Origin: Bdellovibrio sp.
Lineage (GTDB): Bacteria; Bdellovibrionota; Bdellovibrionia; Bdellovibrionales; Bdellovibrionaceae
Direction of reading: 5' to 3'
NCBI GenBank assembly: GCA_013360185.1
Contig: JABWCO010000002.1
Span: 1 to 60,231, forward strand
DNA: 60,231 nucleotides
Under the pieces are notes generated by a model. It was not told the origin of the DNA. It did no database searches and saw only the letters and a list, made by a program, of their open reading frames with translations. Shown piece after piece: positions 8,895 to 16,800 of this stretch; within the stretch, counting starts at the first letter, position 1, and each line of letters starts with the position of its first letter. The translations under genes were made by a program, and so were the position numbers.

Positions 8895-8923
8895 CCGACG
8901 GTTTTAATGTAGGAGAAATAGGC

Positions 8924-10237
8924 ATGAAATCGAATGTAGAAAAAGTCTCTAATCTTTCACGCAAGTTGAAAGTTGAAATCCCGGCGGCAACAGTTCAATC
9001 CGCTTTCCAGAAAGTTTTCAGCGGACTTCAAAGAGAAGTTACAATCAAAGGCTTCCGTAAAGGCAAAGCACCCATCACAACAATCAAAAGCATGTACGGC
9101 GAGCGCGTTAAGCAAGACGTCGTGCAAGACTTGATTCAAAAAAATTACCCGGCAGCATTGAACGAACACAAACTTGAGCCTATCAGCTCTCCAGAGTTTG
9201 AATTCGTAGATCCAACTGAAGACAAAGACTTTTCTTTTTCAGCGAACTTTGATGTTCGTCCTGAAATCACTTTGAAAAAGTACGAAGGTCTTGAAGTTGA
9301 AAAAGAAAAGTACGAATTCGACGCTAAAAAAGTCGACCAAGTTCTTGAAAATATCCGTGCGTCTCGTGCGACTTTCGAAACTGTAAAAGAAGCTCGCGCT
9401 GCTAAAATGGGCGATGTTGCTGTTCTTGATTTCGAAGGCTTCATGGGCGGAGCACCTTTAGAAAACGGTTCTGGTAAAGACCACCACCTTGAATTGGGTG
9501 CAAAACAATTCATCGACGGTTTCGAAGAGGGCATCGTTGGCATGAAAGTCGGAGAATCTAAAACGATTTCTTTGAAATTCCCAGATCCGTACCACTCTGT
9601 AGAATTGGCTGGTAAACCTGTTGAATTCAAAACAACTTTGAAAGAAATCAAAGAAAAAGTTTTGCCAGAGTTGACTGACGATTTCGTTAAAACAATGGGC
9701 GGACCAGAAAACGTAGCGGCTTTGAAAAAAACTATCGAAGAAGATCTGCAAAAAACTGAAAAACAACGCATCGAAGATGGTTTCAAAAATCGTTTGTTGA
9801 AAGTTTTAGTAAAAGAAAATCCAGTGGAAGTTCCTCCATCTTTGATGAAAGAACAAAAAGCTTCATTGGTTGAAGACTTCAAAAAACGCATGACGGAACA
9901 AGGCATGGGTCCAAACGATTTTGCCTCTTACATTGAAAAATGGGATGCCGACTTCGCTAAAACGGCTTCTGAGATGATTCAATCTTCTTTCCTTGTAGAC
10001 ACGATTGCTAAAAAGCATGACCTCTTCTGCAAAAAAGAAGATCTAGACGCGAAGTTTGCTGAATACGCACAACAAATGCACATCGAAGAACAACGCATTC
10101 GTGAGTTCTATGGCCGCCCTGAACAAGCTAGCCGTCTTACTTACATGATCACTGAAGAAAAAGTGATCAACTTCTTGAACAAGTCTGTAAAAATTAAAGA
10201 AGTTCCAGCTGGAACTTTCAAAGACGAACAGAACTAG
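8924..10237 (+). CDS. tig: Trigger factor
   Basis: Ribosome-bound chaperone and peptidyl-prolyl isomerase that meets nascent chains at the exit tunnel. The 437 residues match the family. The N-terminal ribosome-binding domain carries the signature GFRKGKAP (residues 43-50); the FKBP-type domain follows (about 150-245, AVLDFEGFMGG to PVEFKTTLKEIKEK); the rest is the helical C-terminal cradle. The start has AGGAG eight bases upstream. It is monocistronic, with its own promoter and a strong bidirectional terminator, and is separated from clpPX. Confidence 0.97.
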   Translation: MKSNVEKVSNLSRKLKVEIPAATVQSAFQKVFSGLQREVTIKGFRKGKAPITTIKSMYGERVKQDVVQDLIQKNYPAALNEHKLEPISSPEFEFVDPTEDKDFSFSANFDVRPEITLKKYEGLEVEKEKYEFDAKKVDQVLENIRASRATFETVKEARAAKMGDVAVLDFEGFMGGAPLENGSGKDHHLELGAKQFIDGFEEGIVGMKVGESKTISLKFPDPYHSVELAGKPVEFKTTLKEIKEKVLPELTDDFVKTMGGPENVAALKKTIEEDLQKTEKQRIEDGFKNRLLKVLVKENPVEVPPSLMKEQKASLVEDFKKRMTEQGMGPNDFASYIEKWDADFAKTASEMIQSSFLVDTIAKKHDLFCKKEDLDAKFAEYAQQMHIEEQRIREFYGRPEQASRLTYMITEEKVINFLNKSVKIKEVPAGTFKDEQN

Positions 10238-10262
10238 TAGTTAGAAGTTTTAATTTAAATTT

Positions 10263-10300
10263 AAAAACCCACATCGTAACTGATGTGGGTTTTTTATTTT
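10263..10300. terminator. Bidirectional intrinsic terminator between tig and a convergent gene
   Basis: AAAAACCCACATC, a six-base loop, then GATGTGGGTTTTT gives a 13-bp stem flanked by A and T tracts. It can end tig transcription on the plus strand and the convergent minus-strand gene at 10330-10908. Confidence 0.9.
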
Positions 10301-10329
10301 GTAGAACTTTCGGCAGTGCCTACAAAACC

Positions 10330-10908
10330 TTATTGGCAGTTGTTATATTCTTGGAAGTAGCGCTGGCAAATTGAATACTGCGAATTGCAGTCATTGATAT
10401 CGGAAGAAGTGTATTCCGCCGCTGGACAGGTTCGTACCGTGCCTCTTTTAACATTTGCGATGAAGTTACCCTCAATAATGTGTTCCGGGTGATTTTCGCT
10501 AACAATAACTCTGAAACGAATTTTATTTACGCCATAACTTAAGAGTGGCTTCTGAAACAAGGTTGATATCCATAAGTTAAAGGCATCACGACTTTTTCCG
10601 CGTACGCCATCGTACCCGGTACTTTTTGAGCGATTGGTACCATCTTCTAAGGTCGCAAGCAGCTCTATGCGATCACCGATATTACTGCGCCCTATTTGTG
10701 GGCCCACAAAAAAATCGTACGGACTTGGTGACAAAGCCACATCACGGCAGTTGTACAGGGCCGTGTCGTTGCCATTAAATCCGTTGCAGACAACACGGAC
10801 TTGACCTTGCACGGGGGTGGCAACCAGATCGTTACCCTTGGCAAAGCCTCCATCAGCAGAATGAGCTGACGTGTAAAATGCTAAAATTATGAGTATCGTT
10901 TTTAACAT
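10330..10908 (-). CDS. Small secreted protein of unknown function
   Basis: I do not recognise this protein. I place the start at the ATG at 10908, giving 192 residues that begin with a classic signal peptide (MLKTILIILAFYTSAHSA, cleavage after about residue 18). The ORF-track start at 10977 would put 23 charged residues before the signal and would run through a strong hairpin. The mature protein has eight or so cysteines, including a cluster at the C-terminus (DCNSQYSICQRYFQEYNNC), suggesting a disulfide-bonded periplasmic or exported protein. It follows ctp on the same strand but is separated from it by a terminator-like hairpin carrying the likely ribosome site. Confidence 0.75.
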   Translation of the reverse strand: MLKTILIILAFYTSAHSADGGFAKGNDLVATPVQGQVRVVCNGFNGNDTALYNCRDVALSPSPYDFFVGPQIGRSNIGDRIELLATLEDGTNRSKSTGYDGVRGKSRDAFNLWISTLFQKPLLSYGVNKIRFRVIVSENHPEHIIEGNFIANVKRGTVRTCPAAEYTSSDINDCNSQYSICQRYFQEYNNCQ

Positions 10909-10915
10909 AAAGGAA

Positions 10916-10960
10916 AGGCCCCCTCTGCCCCGCTTTATTCGTGCGGGTAGAGTAGGGCCT
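10916..10960 (-). terminator. Hairpin after ctp, overlapping the next gene's ribosome site
   Basis: On the minus strand AGGCCC pairs with GGGCCT, followed inward by CTCT/AGAG and GCGGG/CCCGC, with loop ACGAATAAA; the sequence after it is TTTCCTTT, an interrupted T tract. It sits between the ctp stop and the downstream ATG. The 3' arm contains GAGGGGG, ten bases before that ATG. Confidence 0.6.
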
Positions 10961-10980
10961 CTAAATTGTGGAATCAATAA

Positions 10981-12360
10981 CTAGCGCGTCAAGACCTTCA
11001 AGGTATCCCAAGCTTTCAAATAGCTAAATGCTTGATATGCCTGATAGTCAGACTTAAATAATCGCTCGCGCGGAGACAGCTTTTCTTCTTTTTTCGAACC
11101 AACGTCTTTCCACCAAGCCAACGCACCGTCCTCTGCACCTTGTCGAGTATCGAGTTTTTCAGCTGCTTTTTCGCGATCACCTTTTAAGTGTCCTGCGATA
11201 TCACCTTCACGTGTCGTTTGATTTTTTACCACAGCTTTTGAAAAGCCATCGGTATCGACATCTTCGATTTCAATGTCAGGATGAATTCCTTCGGCCTGAA
11301 TCGACACGCCACTCGGTGTATAATAACGGGCCACAGTTAGTTTCAAACCACTGCCATCACCCAATCTAATAACCGATTGCACAGAGCCTTTACCGAAAGT
11401 TCTTTGTCCAACAATCAAAGCCCGTTTGTTATCTTGCAAAGCCCCCGAGACAATCTCGCTGGCACTGGCTGTGTATTCATTCACCAGAATCACCACAGGG
11501 AAGTTCGTATAGGCACCTTTTTTAGAAGCCGTTGCCACTTCTTTTTCGTTCTTGTTTCGACCAATCGTGCTGACGATAGTGCCTTCTTTTAAGAACATGT
11601 CGCTGACTTTAATGGCTTGATCTAAAAGACCACCTGGGTTGCGACGCATGTCGATCAAAACACCCGCGATCTTTCCCTTGCTGTCCTTTTCATGTTTCTC
11701 TAGGGCCTTCTGTAAATCTTTAGCCGTGTTCTCGATAAAGCTTGTGATTTTGATGTAAGCAAAACCATCACCTAAATCGGTGTACTTCACAGACTTGATT
11801 TTTACGCTGCCACGAACCACTGTGATGTCCCGTGGTTTTTCTTCATTATCACGAACGACTCTTAAGACAACTTTGCTGCCTTTTTTGCCGCGCATAAGTT
11901 GTGAGGTCTCAACCAAACTCATCCCTTTTGTGCTGGTGCCGTTAACGGCGATCACTTTATCACCTGCCTTGATGCCGGCCTCCCAAGCAGGGGCATCTTC
12001 GATCGGAGAAATAATGGTCAGCACTCCGTTTTGGATGGAGATTTCAATACCAAGACCGCCAAATTCGCCACTGGTTTCCGTTTCGAAATCTTTGAAGATA
12101 TCTGGAGGCATAAAGTTGGTGTGCGGATCAAGTTCCCGCAACATTCCTTTAATAGCACCGTACACGAGCTTTTTGGTATTCACCTCTTCAACATAGTACT
12201 GTTGGATGAGGTTAAGGACCTTACTGAAGTTTTGCAAATCAGCGTAGCGTTCCTGGGCAAAGGCGCGTACCTGGAAACCTGTTTCCGCCATGATGAATAA
12301 AGTCACCAGGAGGACAAGTCCTAAAAAATAAGTTCTCCAGTAGCGTTTAAATGATTGCAT
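10981..12360 (-). CDS. C-terminal processing peptidase, S41 family (CtpA/Prc-like)
   Basis: A periplasmic serine protease that trims C-termini of envelope proteins; in several bacteria such enzymes control wall hydrolases. The chosen ATG (MQSFKRYWRT) gives 459 residues and starts five bases after the stop of the EnvC-like gene; the track's 12441 start would overlap that gene by 77 bases. An N-terminal membrane segment (residues 9-27) is followed by a PDZ domain (about 95-175, with FGGLGIEIS) and the S41 catalytic core. The Ser/Lys dyad is visible as TASASEIVSGAL and, 25 residues later, FGKGSVQ. It is last in the ftsE-ftsX-envC-ctp unit, which suggests a part in controlling septal wall cleavage. 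Confidence 0.9.
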   Translation of the reverse strand: MQSFKRYWRTYFLGLVLLVTLFIMAETGFQVRAFAQERYADLQNFSKVLNLIQQYYVEEVNTKKLVYGAIKGMLRELDPHTNFMPPDIFKDFETETSGEFGGLGIEISIQNGVLTIISPIEDAPAWEAGIKAGDKVIAVNGTSTKGMSLVETSQLMRGKKGSKVVLRVVRDNEEKPRDITVVRGSVKIKSVKYTDLGDGFAYIKITSFIENTAKDLQKALEKHEKDSKGKIAGVLIDMRRNPGGLLDQAIKVSDMFLKEGTIVSTIGRNKNEKEVATASKKGAYTNFPVVILVNEYTASASEIVSGALQDNKRALIVGQRTFGKGSVQSVIRLGDGSGLKLTVARYYTPSGVSIQAEGIHPDIEIEDVDTDGFSKAVVKNQTTREGDIAGHLKGDREKAAEKLDTRQGAEDGALAWWKDVGSKKEEKLSPRERLFKSDYQAYQAFSYLKAWDTLKVLTR

Positions 12361-12364
12361 AGTT

Positions 12365-13489
12365 TTAGAGTCCTTTCGTCCACTGCTGCGGATCATATGG
12401 TTCAGAAAAATGTCTAATTTCAAAATACAATCCAGGTCCACCTGCCTGGCGAATCGCTGCGACTTGCGCGATCACTTGGGATTGAGTGATGTCATCCCCG
12501 GTGTTTACTTTCACGTCCTGTGCATGGGAATAAACGCTGTAATAGTGATCACCATGATCCACGATTAAAGTAGTTCCAAACCCCGGAAGCTCTCCGACAT
12601 ACGCCACTTTGCCATCAAAAACCGATTTAATCGGACTTCCTGCGGCCGCGGCGATAAAAACGCCCTTATGAGAAATAGTATAGGGATGTTCATCCCCTTT
12701 CATAAGTCCAAATTTTTGCTTAAGTACCCCTTCAAGAGGTAAAGGCAATTCGCCTTTTTGATCGGCAAATGACGGCTTAAAGAGCAAATCGAAAAGGCCC
12801 GCATCTTCGATATTAAACTGCAGAGACTTTTCGCGCAAACCGTTTATTTTATTTACCGCAAACATCTTATTCTTACGAATGCCATCAAGAATCTTAGTCT
12901 TCATGTCTTGTTCTTTGCGGAAAAGCTTTTCTTGTACCACGATTTTAGCTTCGACGGCTTTAAGACTTTCAAGTTTTGTCGCAATCGTCTGCCGTTTTCT
13001 TTGCAGATCCTGCAAGTCGCGGTGATAGTTCTTAATAATTTCCATGTCCCGCGAAGCTACGACACCCATGATTTTTAAATTGCGCTCTAAAGAGGCCGAG
13101 CTGGTCGAGGAAAATAAAAACCTCGCTACAGAAACACCGCCCAATTTGTAAATGGCCTTAAGACGCTCTGCCAGTAAGGCTCGCTGCGACTTCGAGCGCC
13201 GCTCGAGTTCTTCAACTCTTTGCGAAAGATTTCTGACATTCACTTCTAAGAAAGCCTTCTGTTGCGAAGTCTCCCCTTTTTCAGTCACAATTTTTTTTAT
13301 TTTCTTATTCAACTGATACAAAGCCGAAAGCACCTGGCGCTGCTTAAGCTCGGCATCTTCAATTCTTTTCTTTGTTGCTTCAAAGTCTTTCGCCAATGTA
13401 TCCACATCGGGCGCGCCCGTCGCGGCCCCAGCACTAGTTGCTAGAGCTATGGAAAGACCGAAAGATAAAAGGCCTTGGCAGAATTTCAA
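12365..13489 (-). CDS. EnvC-like murein hydrolase activator (coiled coil plus LytM/M23 domain)
   Basis: A periplasmic protein made of a long coiled coil (about residues 30-230) and a C-terminal LytM domain (about 270-370). In E. coli EnvC is held by FtsEX and activates amidases at the septum. I favour a TTG start at 13489: AGGGGTGA lies six bases upstream, it begins right after the ftsX stop, and it gives a clean signal peptide (KFCQGLLSFGLSIALATSAGA). The ATG at 13513 would add eight charged residues. The LytM domain has DHGDHYYSVYSHA and LYFEIRH, but the first metal motif HxxxD reads as HKGVF, without the aspartate, as in catalytically inactive EnvC-type activators. Confidence 0.88.
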   Translation of the reverse strand: MKFCQGLLSFGLSIALATSAGAATGAPDVDTLAKDFEATKKRIEDAELKQRQVLSALYQLNKKIKKIVTEKGETSQQKAFLEVNVRNLSQRVEELERRSKSQRALLAERLKAIYKLGGVSVARFLFSSTSSASLERNLKIMGVVASRDMEIIKNYHRDLQDLQRKRQTIATKLESLKAVEAKIVVQEKLFRKEQDMKTKILDGIRKNKMFAVNKINGLREKSLQFNIEDAGLFDLLFKPSFADQKGELPLPLEGVLKQKFGLMKGDEHPYTISHKGVFIAAAAGSPIKSVFDGKVAYVGELPGFGTTLIVDHGDHYYSVYSHAQDVKVNTGDDITQSQVIAQVAAIRQAGGPGLYFEIRHFSEPYDPQQWTKGL

Positions 13490-13493
13490 AGAT

Positions 13494-14387
13494 TCACCCC
13501 TGGCTTCCAGCATAACCGTCGTTAATACGACGAACACAAAGATATGACGCCAAAGCACCTAAAGCAGTACCACCCACCACGAAAAGGCCGACGGTTGCCA
13601 AACTAAGAAACTGAAGGTGATTGCCGAGCTGAAGAAAGCTCAGCTTCGTGACCAACAGATCTTTCGTCGCCGCAAAAAGGCCCCAACATAAAAGCATTGC
13701 ACAAACCGACGCGCTAACTCCTAAGATACCGCCCTCCACTAAAAAGGGCTTACGAATCATCGCCGATGTTGCGCCGATCATTTCAAGAACTACGATTTCT
13801 TCTTTTCTGTTTTGTACCGAGGCCCGAATCGCATTGGAAATTACAAATAAGGCCGCCAATAAAATAACAAGACCCAAGACCCGCAAGCCCACTTCGACGG
13901 TAGCAACAAGGGCCGCGTATTTTTCAACCCAATCTTGGCCATAGCTGACTTCATCGACACCCTGAAGTTCTTTAACTTCAGCCGCCAACATTTTTAGCGT
14001 CGGCATTTGTTGTTCTGCGGAAATGCCGTCACTTAAACGCACCTGCAAACTTGCCGGAATGAGCTTTAAAAGTTCATCATCCTGAGAAATATCCGGCGCA
14101 TAGCTTGCCAGTTGAGTACGAAAGTCACCCAACGCTTTTTCTTGGGTAATTAAATGAATCTCACCCACTTTGCCGGTGGCCTTAAGACGTTCTTCAATTT
14201 CAAGTCGGCCTTGTTCGGAAAGATCCTGGGCCAGATACACAGTCATCTGCACATCTTCGCCCCACAAAGTCAGAATATTACGAAAGTTTTGTGAAATTAA
14301 AAGAGCCGCCGCCATAACAACGAAACAGGCGGTCACGACGATCAAGGTGGAAACTTTTAAAGCCCAGTTTTTTTGCGGAGGTCTCAT
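13494..14387 (-). CDS. ftsX: Cell-division ABC transporter permease FtsX
   Basis: Inner-membrane partner of FtsE; it transmits ATP-driven shape change to a periplasmic hydrolase activator. The 297 residues have four predicted membrane segments: about 12-32, 168-190, 218-240 and 262-285. The large periplasmic loop lies between the first two. The ATG overlaps the ftsE stop by four bases and the stop is five bases before the EnvC-like start, so ftsE-ftsX-envC are tightly coupled. Confidence 0.95.
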   Translation of the reverse strand: MRPPQKNWALKVSTLIVVTACFVVMAAALLISQNFRNILTLWGEDVQMTVYLAQDLSEQGRLEIEERLKATGKVGEIHLITQEKALGDFRTQLASYAPDISQDDELLKLIPASLQVRLSDGISAEQQMPTLKMLAAEVKELQGVDEVSYGQDWVEKYAALVATVEVGLRVLGLVILLAALFVISNAIRASVQNRKEEIVVLEMIGATSAMIRKPFLVEGGILGVSASVCAMLLCWGLFAATKDLLVTKLSFLQLGNHLQFLSLATVGLFVVGGTALGALASYLCVRRINDGYAGSQG

Positions 14388-15046
14388 TTCTTATCCCCCA
14401 CGATCATGCCGTCGCGCAATTCAAGGGTGCGTTTTTTTCTTTGTTTTACCATTTCGTGATCATGGGTTGCCACAAATACAGTCGTGCCTTGCGCGCAGAC
14501 CCGCTCTAGTAAATCCATGATTTCTTGACTTAAACGTGGATCTAAATTTCCCGTAGGCTCATCGGCAATCAAGACACCAGGCTGATGAATGATCGCGCGG
14601 GCAATCGCGGTTCTTTGTTGCTCACCCCCGGAAACGAAATCTGGGAACTGATCGTGCTTATGGGCCAAACCCACCTGTTCTAAAACTTCGTAAACGCGCC
14701 GCTGAATACTGGGCGTTTTATCACCCCGCACGATCAACGGCATCGCAACATTTTCAAAGATAGTTTTGTCTTTCAGCAGTTTGAAATCTTGAAAGACCAC
14801 ACCGATCTTCCTGCGAAAAAATGGGATCTGTCCTGACTTGATCGTTAAAAGATCGTGACCTGCAACTTTCACGTTCCCCGACGTAGCAACATCATAAGCG
14901 GAAATCATTTTAAAAAGTGTTGTTTTGCCAGCCCCACTTGGGCCAGTAAGAAAAACGAACTCGCCCTTGTCGATTCTTAGATCTACATTTTTTAGAGCAT
15001 GGACATCGCCGGGGTATGTCTTATAGACGTGAGAAAATTCAATCAT
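14384..15046 (-). CDS. ftsE: Cell-division ABC transporter ATPase FtsE
   Basis: Cytoplasmic ATPase of the FtsEX complex. The 220 residues show Walker A GPSGAGKTT (residues 35-43), the signature motif VSGGEQQR (residues 138-145) in place of the usual LSGGEQQR, Walker B VLIADEPTG and the H-loop VATHD. It heads the ftsE-ftsX-envC-ctp unit. The gap to the next upstream gene is about 50 bases. Confidence 0.96.
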   Translation of the reverse strand: MIEFSHVYKTYPGDVHALKNVDLRIDKGEFVFLTGPSGAGKTTLFKMISAYDVATSGNVKVAGHDLLTIKSGQIPFFRRKIGVVFQDFKLLKDKTIFENVAMPLIVRGDKTPSIQRRVYEVLEQVGLAHKHDQFPDFVSGGEQQRTAIARAIIHQPGVLIADEPTGNLDPRLSQEIMDLLERVCAQGTTVFVATHDHEMVKQRKKRTLELRDGMIVGDKK

Positions 15047-15099
15047 CCCTCTATCTTATGAAAATGCTGTCACGAAGAGTACTCAACCGAAGTCGAGTT

Positions 15100-15402
15100 T
15101 TACGGCATCGCACCGGTCATAAGTGTATCGATGATCGTGGAATGCTGACGACGCAGAGCAAGCTTAATCGCTTCCTCTGTTTGATTAGAGCCTAGACGCA
15201 GTACCGTGTCGTAGGGGGTCTTAATAGTTTTTAAAACCGCGCCGTTGCAAAAAATACGACTGACCAAATAGGGATTCTGCAAACCCCAATCTTCCGTCTG
15301 TACATGGAACTTTTGCCCGCGAACGTTGATGTCTGAATTAAAACCTTTTTGCACTGAAAAAAACCTCTCTCTATCTCTAGCAGAAATTTGTTGTTTGCTC
15401 AC
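15100..15402 (-). CDS. Small conserved cytoplasmic protein of unknown function
   Basis: A 100-residue protein without signal or membrane segment. The central part (NVRGQKFHVQTEDWGLQNPYL) looks like a small conserved beta-rich module that I associate with deltaproteobacterial hypothetical proteins, but I cannot name the family. The C-terminal half is a helix (TEEAIKLALRRQHSTIIDTL). It lies 53 bases upstream of ftsE on the same strand and could be the first gene of that unit. Confidence 0.7.
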   Translation of the reverse strand: MSKQQISARDRERFFSVQKGFNSDINVRGQKFHVQTEDWGLQNPYLVSRIFCNGAVLKTIKTPYDTVLRLGSNQTEEAIKLALRRQHSTIIDTLMTGAMP

Positions 15403-15469
15403 TAAGTTTTTCCTTGGTTGATCAACTATTTAAACCTATAAAAGAAGAGCAAAAATTAAGGAGTCTTTT

Positions 15470-16183
15470 ATGAATATACTTTTCCATCTCAGCACCGTTT
15501 TAATCCTGTGCGCATCATTGTCTGCGCAGGCCGAAAATTCATTTGCTGGTGAAGCAGAAGCTGGTGCCATCGTCGTTAGCGGCAATAACAGTTCTGAAAG
15601 CTACAATGCAAAAGCAAAATCAGTGTATTCTCATGAACAGAACATCTACACAGCCTTCGGTCGCTTCTTGAAAACTAACTCAAATGGTCTAGAAAGTGCG
15701 CGCAACTGGGATGCAGGTCTAAGATACGAACGCGAACTAACAGATTATATGGGGCTCTTCGTCGGTCAAAAGGCCGAAAGTGATGTCTACAATGGCTACA
15801 CGCAAAGGGACTCGACCGACGCCGGTTTAAAGTATTCTTTCGTAAAATCAGATGAATTGAATTGGTTCTTCGAGACCGGTTATCGTTACCAAAAAACTCA
15901 GCCGGTCACTGGGGACAATTCCTATGACAACTTGGGTCGTCTGTATATGGAATACAATCAGGTCTTAAATGACTCTTTATCTTTAAAATACTGGGCCGAG
16001 TATTTGCCCAATTTTACTGTCACGAAAGCTTTTCTTGCCAATACCGAAGGCTCCTTGAACATCATGCTAAATTCGGTATTCTCTTTAAAACTTGCTTATT
16101 TATTGCAATATCAAAACGTGCCGGCTGCGGGCGGGAAGTATACAACTACGACTACGACCATGAATTTGGTCGCAAAATTTTAA
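15470..16183 (+). CDS. DUF481-family outer-membrane beta-barrel protein
   Basis: A 237-residue protein with a cleavable signal peptide (to SAQA, residue 21) and a repeating pattern of alternating hydrophobic residues ending in NLVAKF, the terminal Phe expected for a barrel. Sequence such as [19 protein letters not shown] and [13 protein letters not shown] matches the DUF481 (YdiY-like) pattern, including a final phenylalanine. AAGGAG lies eight bases before the ATG. MscL follows after 13 bases, so the two form a short operon; both could relate to osmotic conditions of the envelope, but that is inference. Confidence 0.8.
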   Translation: MNILFHLSTVLILCASLSAQAENSFAGEAEAGAIVVSGNNSSESYNAKAKSVYSHEQNIYTAFGRFLKTNSNGLESARNWDAGLRYERELTDYMGLFVGQKAESDVYNGYTQRDSTDAGLKYSFVKSDELNWFFETGYRYQKTQPVTGDNSYDNLGRLYMEYNQVLNDSLSLKYWAEYLPNFTVTKAFLANTEGSLNIMLNSVFSLKLAYLLQYQNVPAAGGKYTTTTTTMNLVAKF

Positions 16184-16196
16184 GAGGGGATTTTAT

Positions 16197-16631
16197 ATGT
16201 TTAAGGAGTTTAAAGAGTTCATCATGCGAGGCAATGTCCTCGACTTAGCCGTAGGTATCATCATTGGTGCTGCGTTCGGGAAAATTGTTTCTTCGTTTGT
16301 TTCCGATATTTTGACTCCGGTCTTAAGCTTGGCTTTGGGCAAAGTTGATTTTTCAAATCTATTTTTCGCACTTAACGGCGAAACTTACACGACTTTGGAA
16401 GAAGCAAAAAAGGCCGGCGTATCGACACTCAATTATGGTCTTTTTATCAATATGGTTATCGACTTTGTGATCGTCGCATTTGCGATCTTCATGATCGTGC
16501 GTATGGCCAACAAACTTAAAAAAACCGAGGCGCCACCACCACCGAATACGAAAGAATGCCCTGAGTGTCTTTCTGCAATTCCTTTAAAAGCTCGCAAGTG
16601 CGCCCACTGCGCCAGCGTTCAAACCGCTTAG
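16197..16631 (+). CDS. mscL: Large-conductance mechanosensitive channel MscL with C-terminal zinc ribbon
   Basis: MscL opens under membrane tension to release solutes during hypo-osmotic shock. The N-terminus [16 protein letters not shown] is diagnostic, followed by two membrane helices (about 14-45 and 80-102) and a charged C-terminal stretch. After about residue 115 there is a Pro-rich linker and a four-cysteine module, CPEC...CAHC, of zinc-ribbon type, which E. coli MscL (136 residues) does not have. AGAGGGGA precedes the ATG. Confidence 0.94.
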   Translation: MFKEFKEFIMRGNVLDLAVGIIIGAAFGKIVSSFVSDILTPVLSLALGKVDFSNLFFALNGETYTTLEEAKKAGVSTLNYGLFINMVIDFVIVAFAIFMIVRMANKLKKTEAPPPPNTKECPECLSAIPLKARKCAHCASVQTA

Positions 16632-16653
16632 TTTCTATTTCATTTCTCAGCTA

Positions 16654-16678
16654 TGGAGTTTGTTTTTTTCAAGCTCCA
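16654..16678 (+). terminator. Possible terminator hairpin after mscL
   Basis: TGGAGTTTG and CAAGCTCCA pair over nine bases (one G-U) around a loop made almost only of T. There is no T tract after the stem, so termination is uncertain. Confidence 0.35.
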
Positions 16679-16685
16679 CAGCCCA

Positions 16686-16718
16686 TCTCATATTGAGACA
16701 ACTTTCCCTTGCTAGCCT
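16686..16718 (+). promoter_or_regulatory. Palindrome TCTCA-TAT-TGAGA and possible promoter of the coiled-coil gene
   Basis: A perfect 5-bp inverted repeat overlaps TTGAGA; 14 bases further is TGCTAGCCT, which resembles an extended -10. The same palindrome with nearly the same flanks occurs at 33911-33923, upstream of another secreted-protein gene. Confidence 0.3.
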
Positions 16719-16800
16719 AAAACCCAGTCAAGCTTCTGGGCAGAAGTGACGATAATTGGTACTGCTATTGCATCAATAATTCTCATCGGGGAGGCATTCA

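Noticed and set aside
9145-9906. 253-residue ORF antisense to tig, and the 102-residue ORF at 9458-9766
   Set aside because: Ser/Phe/Lys-rich composition is the mirror image of the Lys/Glu-rich tig; no signal or motif.
12361-12441. N-terminal extension of the ctp gene
   Set aside because: It would overlap the EnvC-like gene by 77 bases and put 27 polar residues before the membrane signal.
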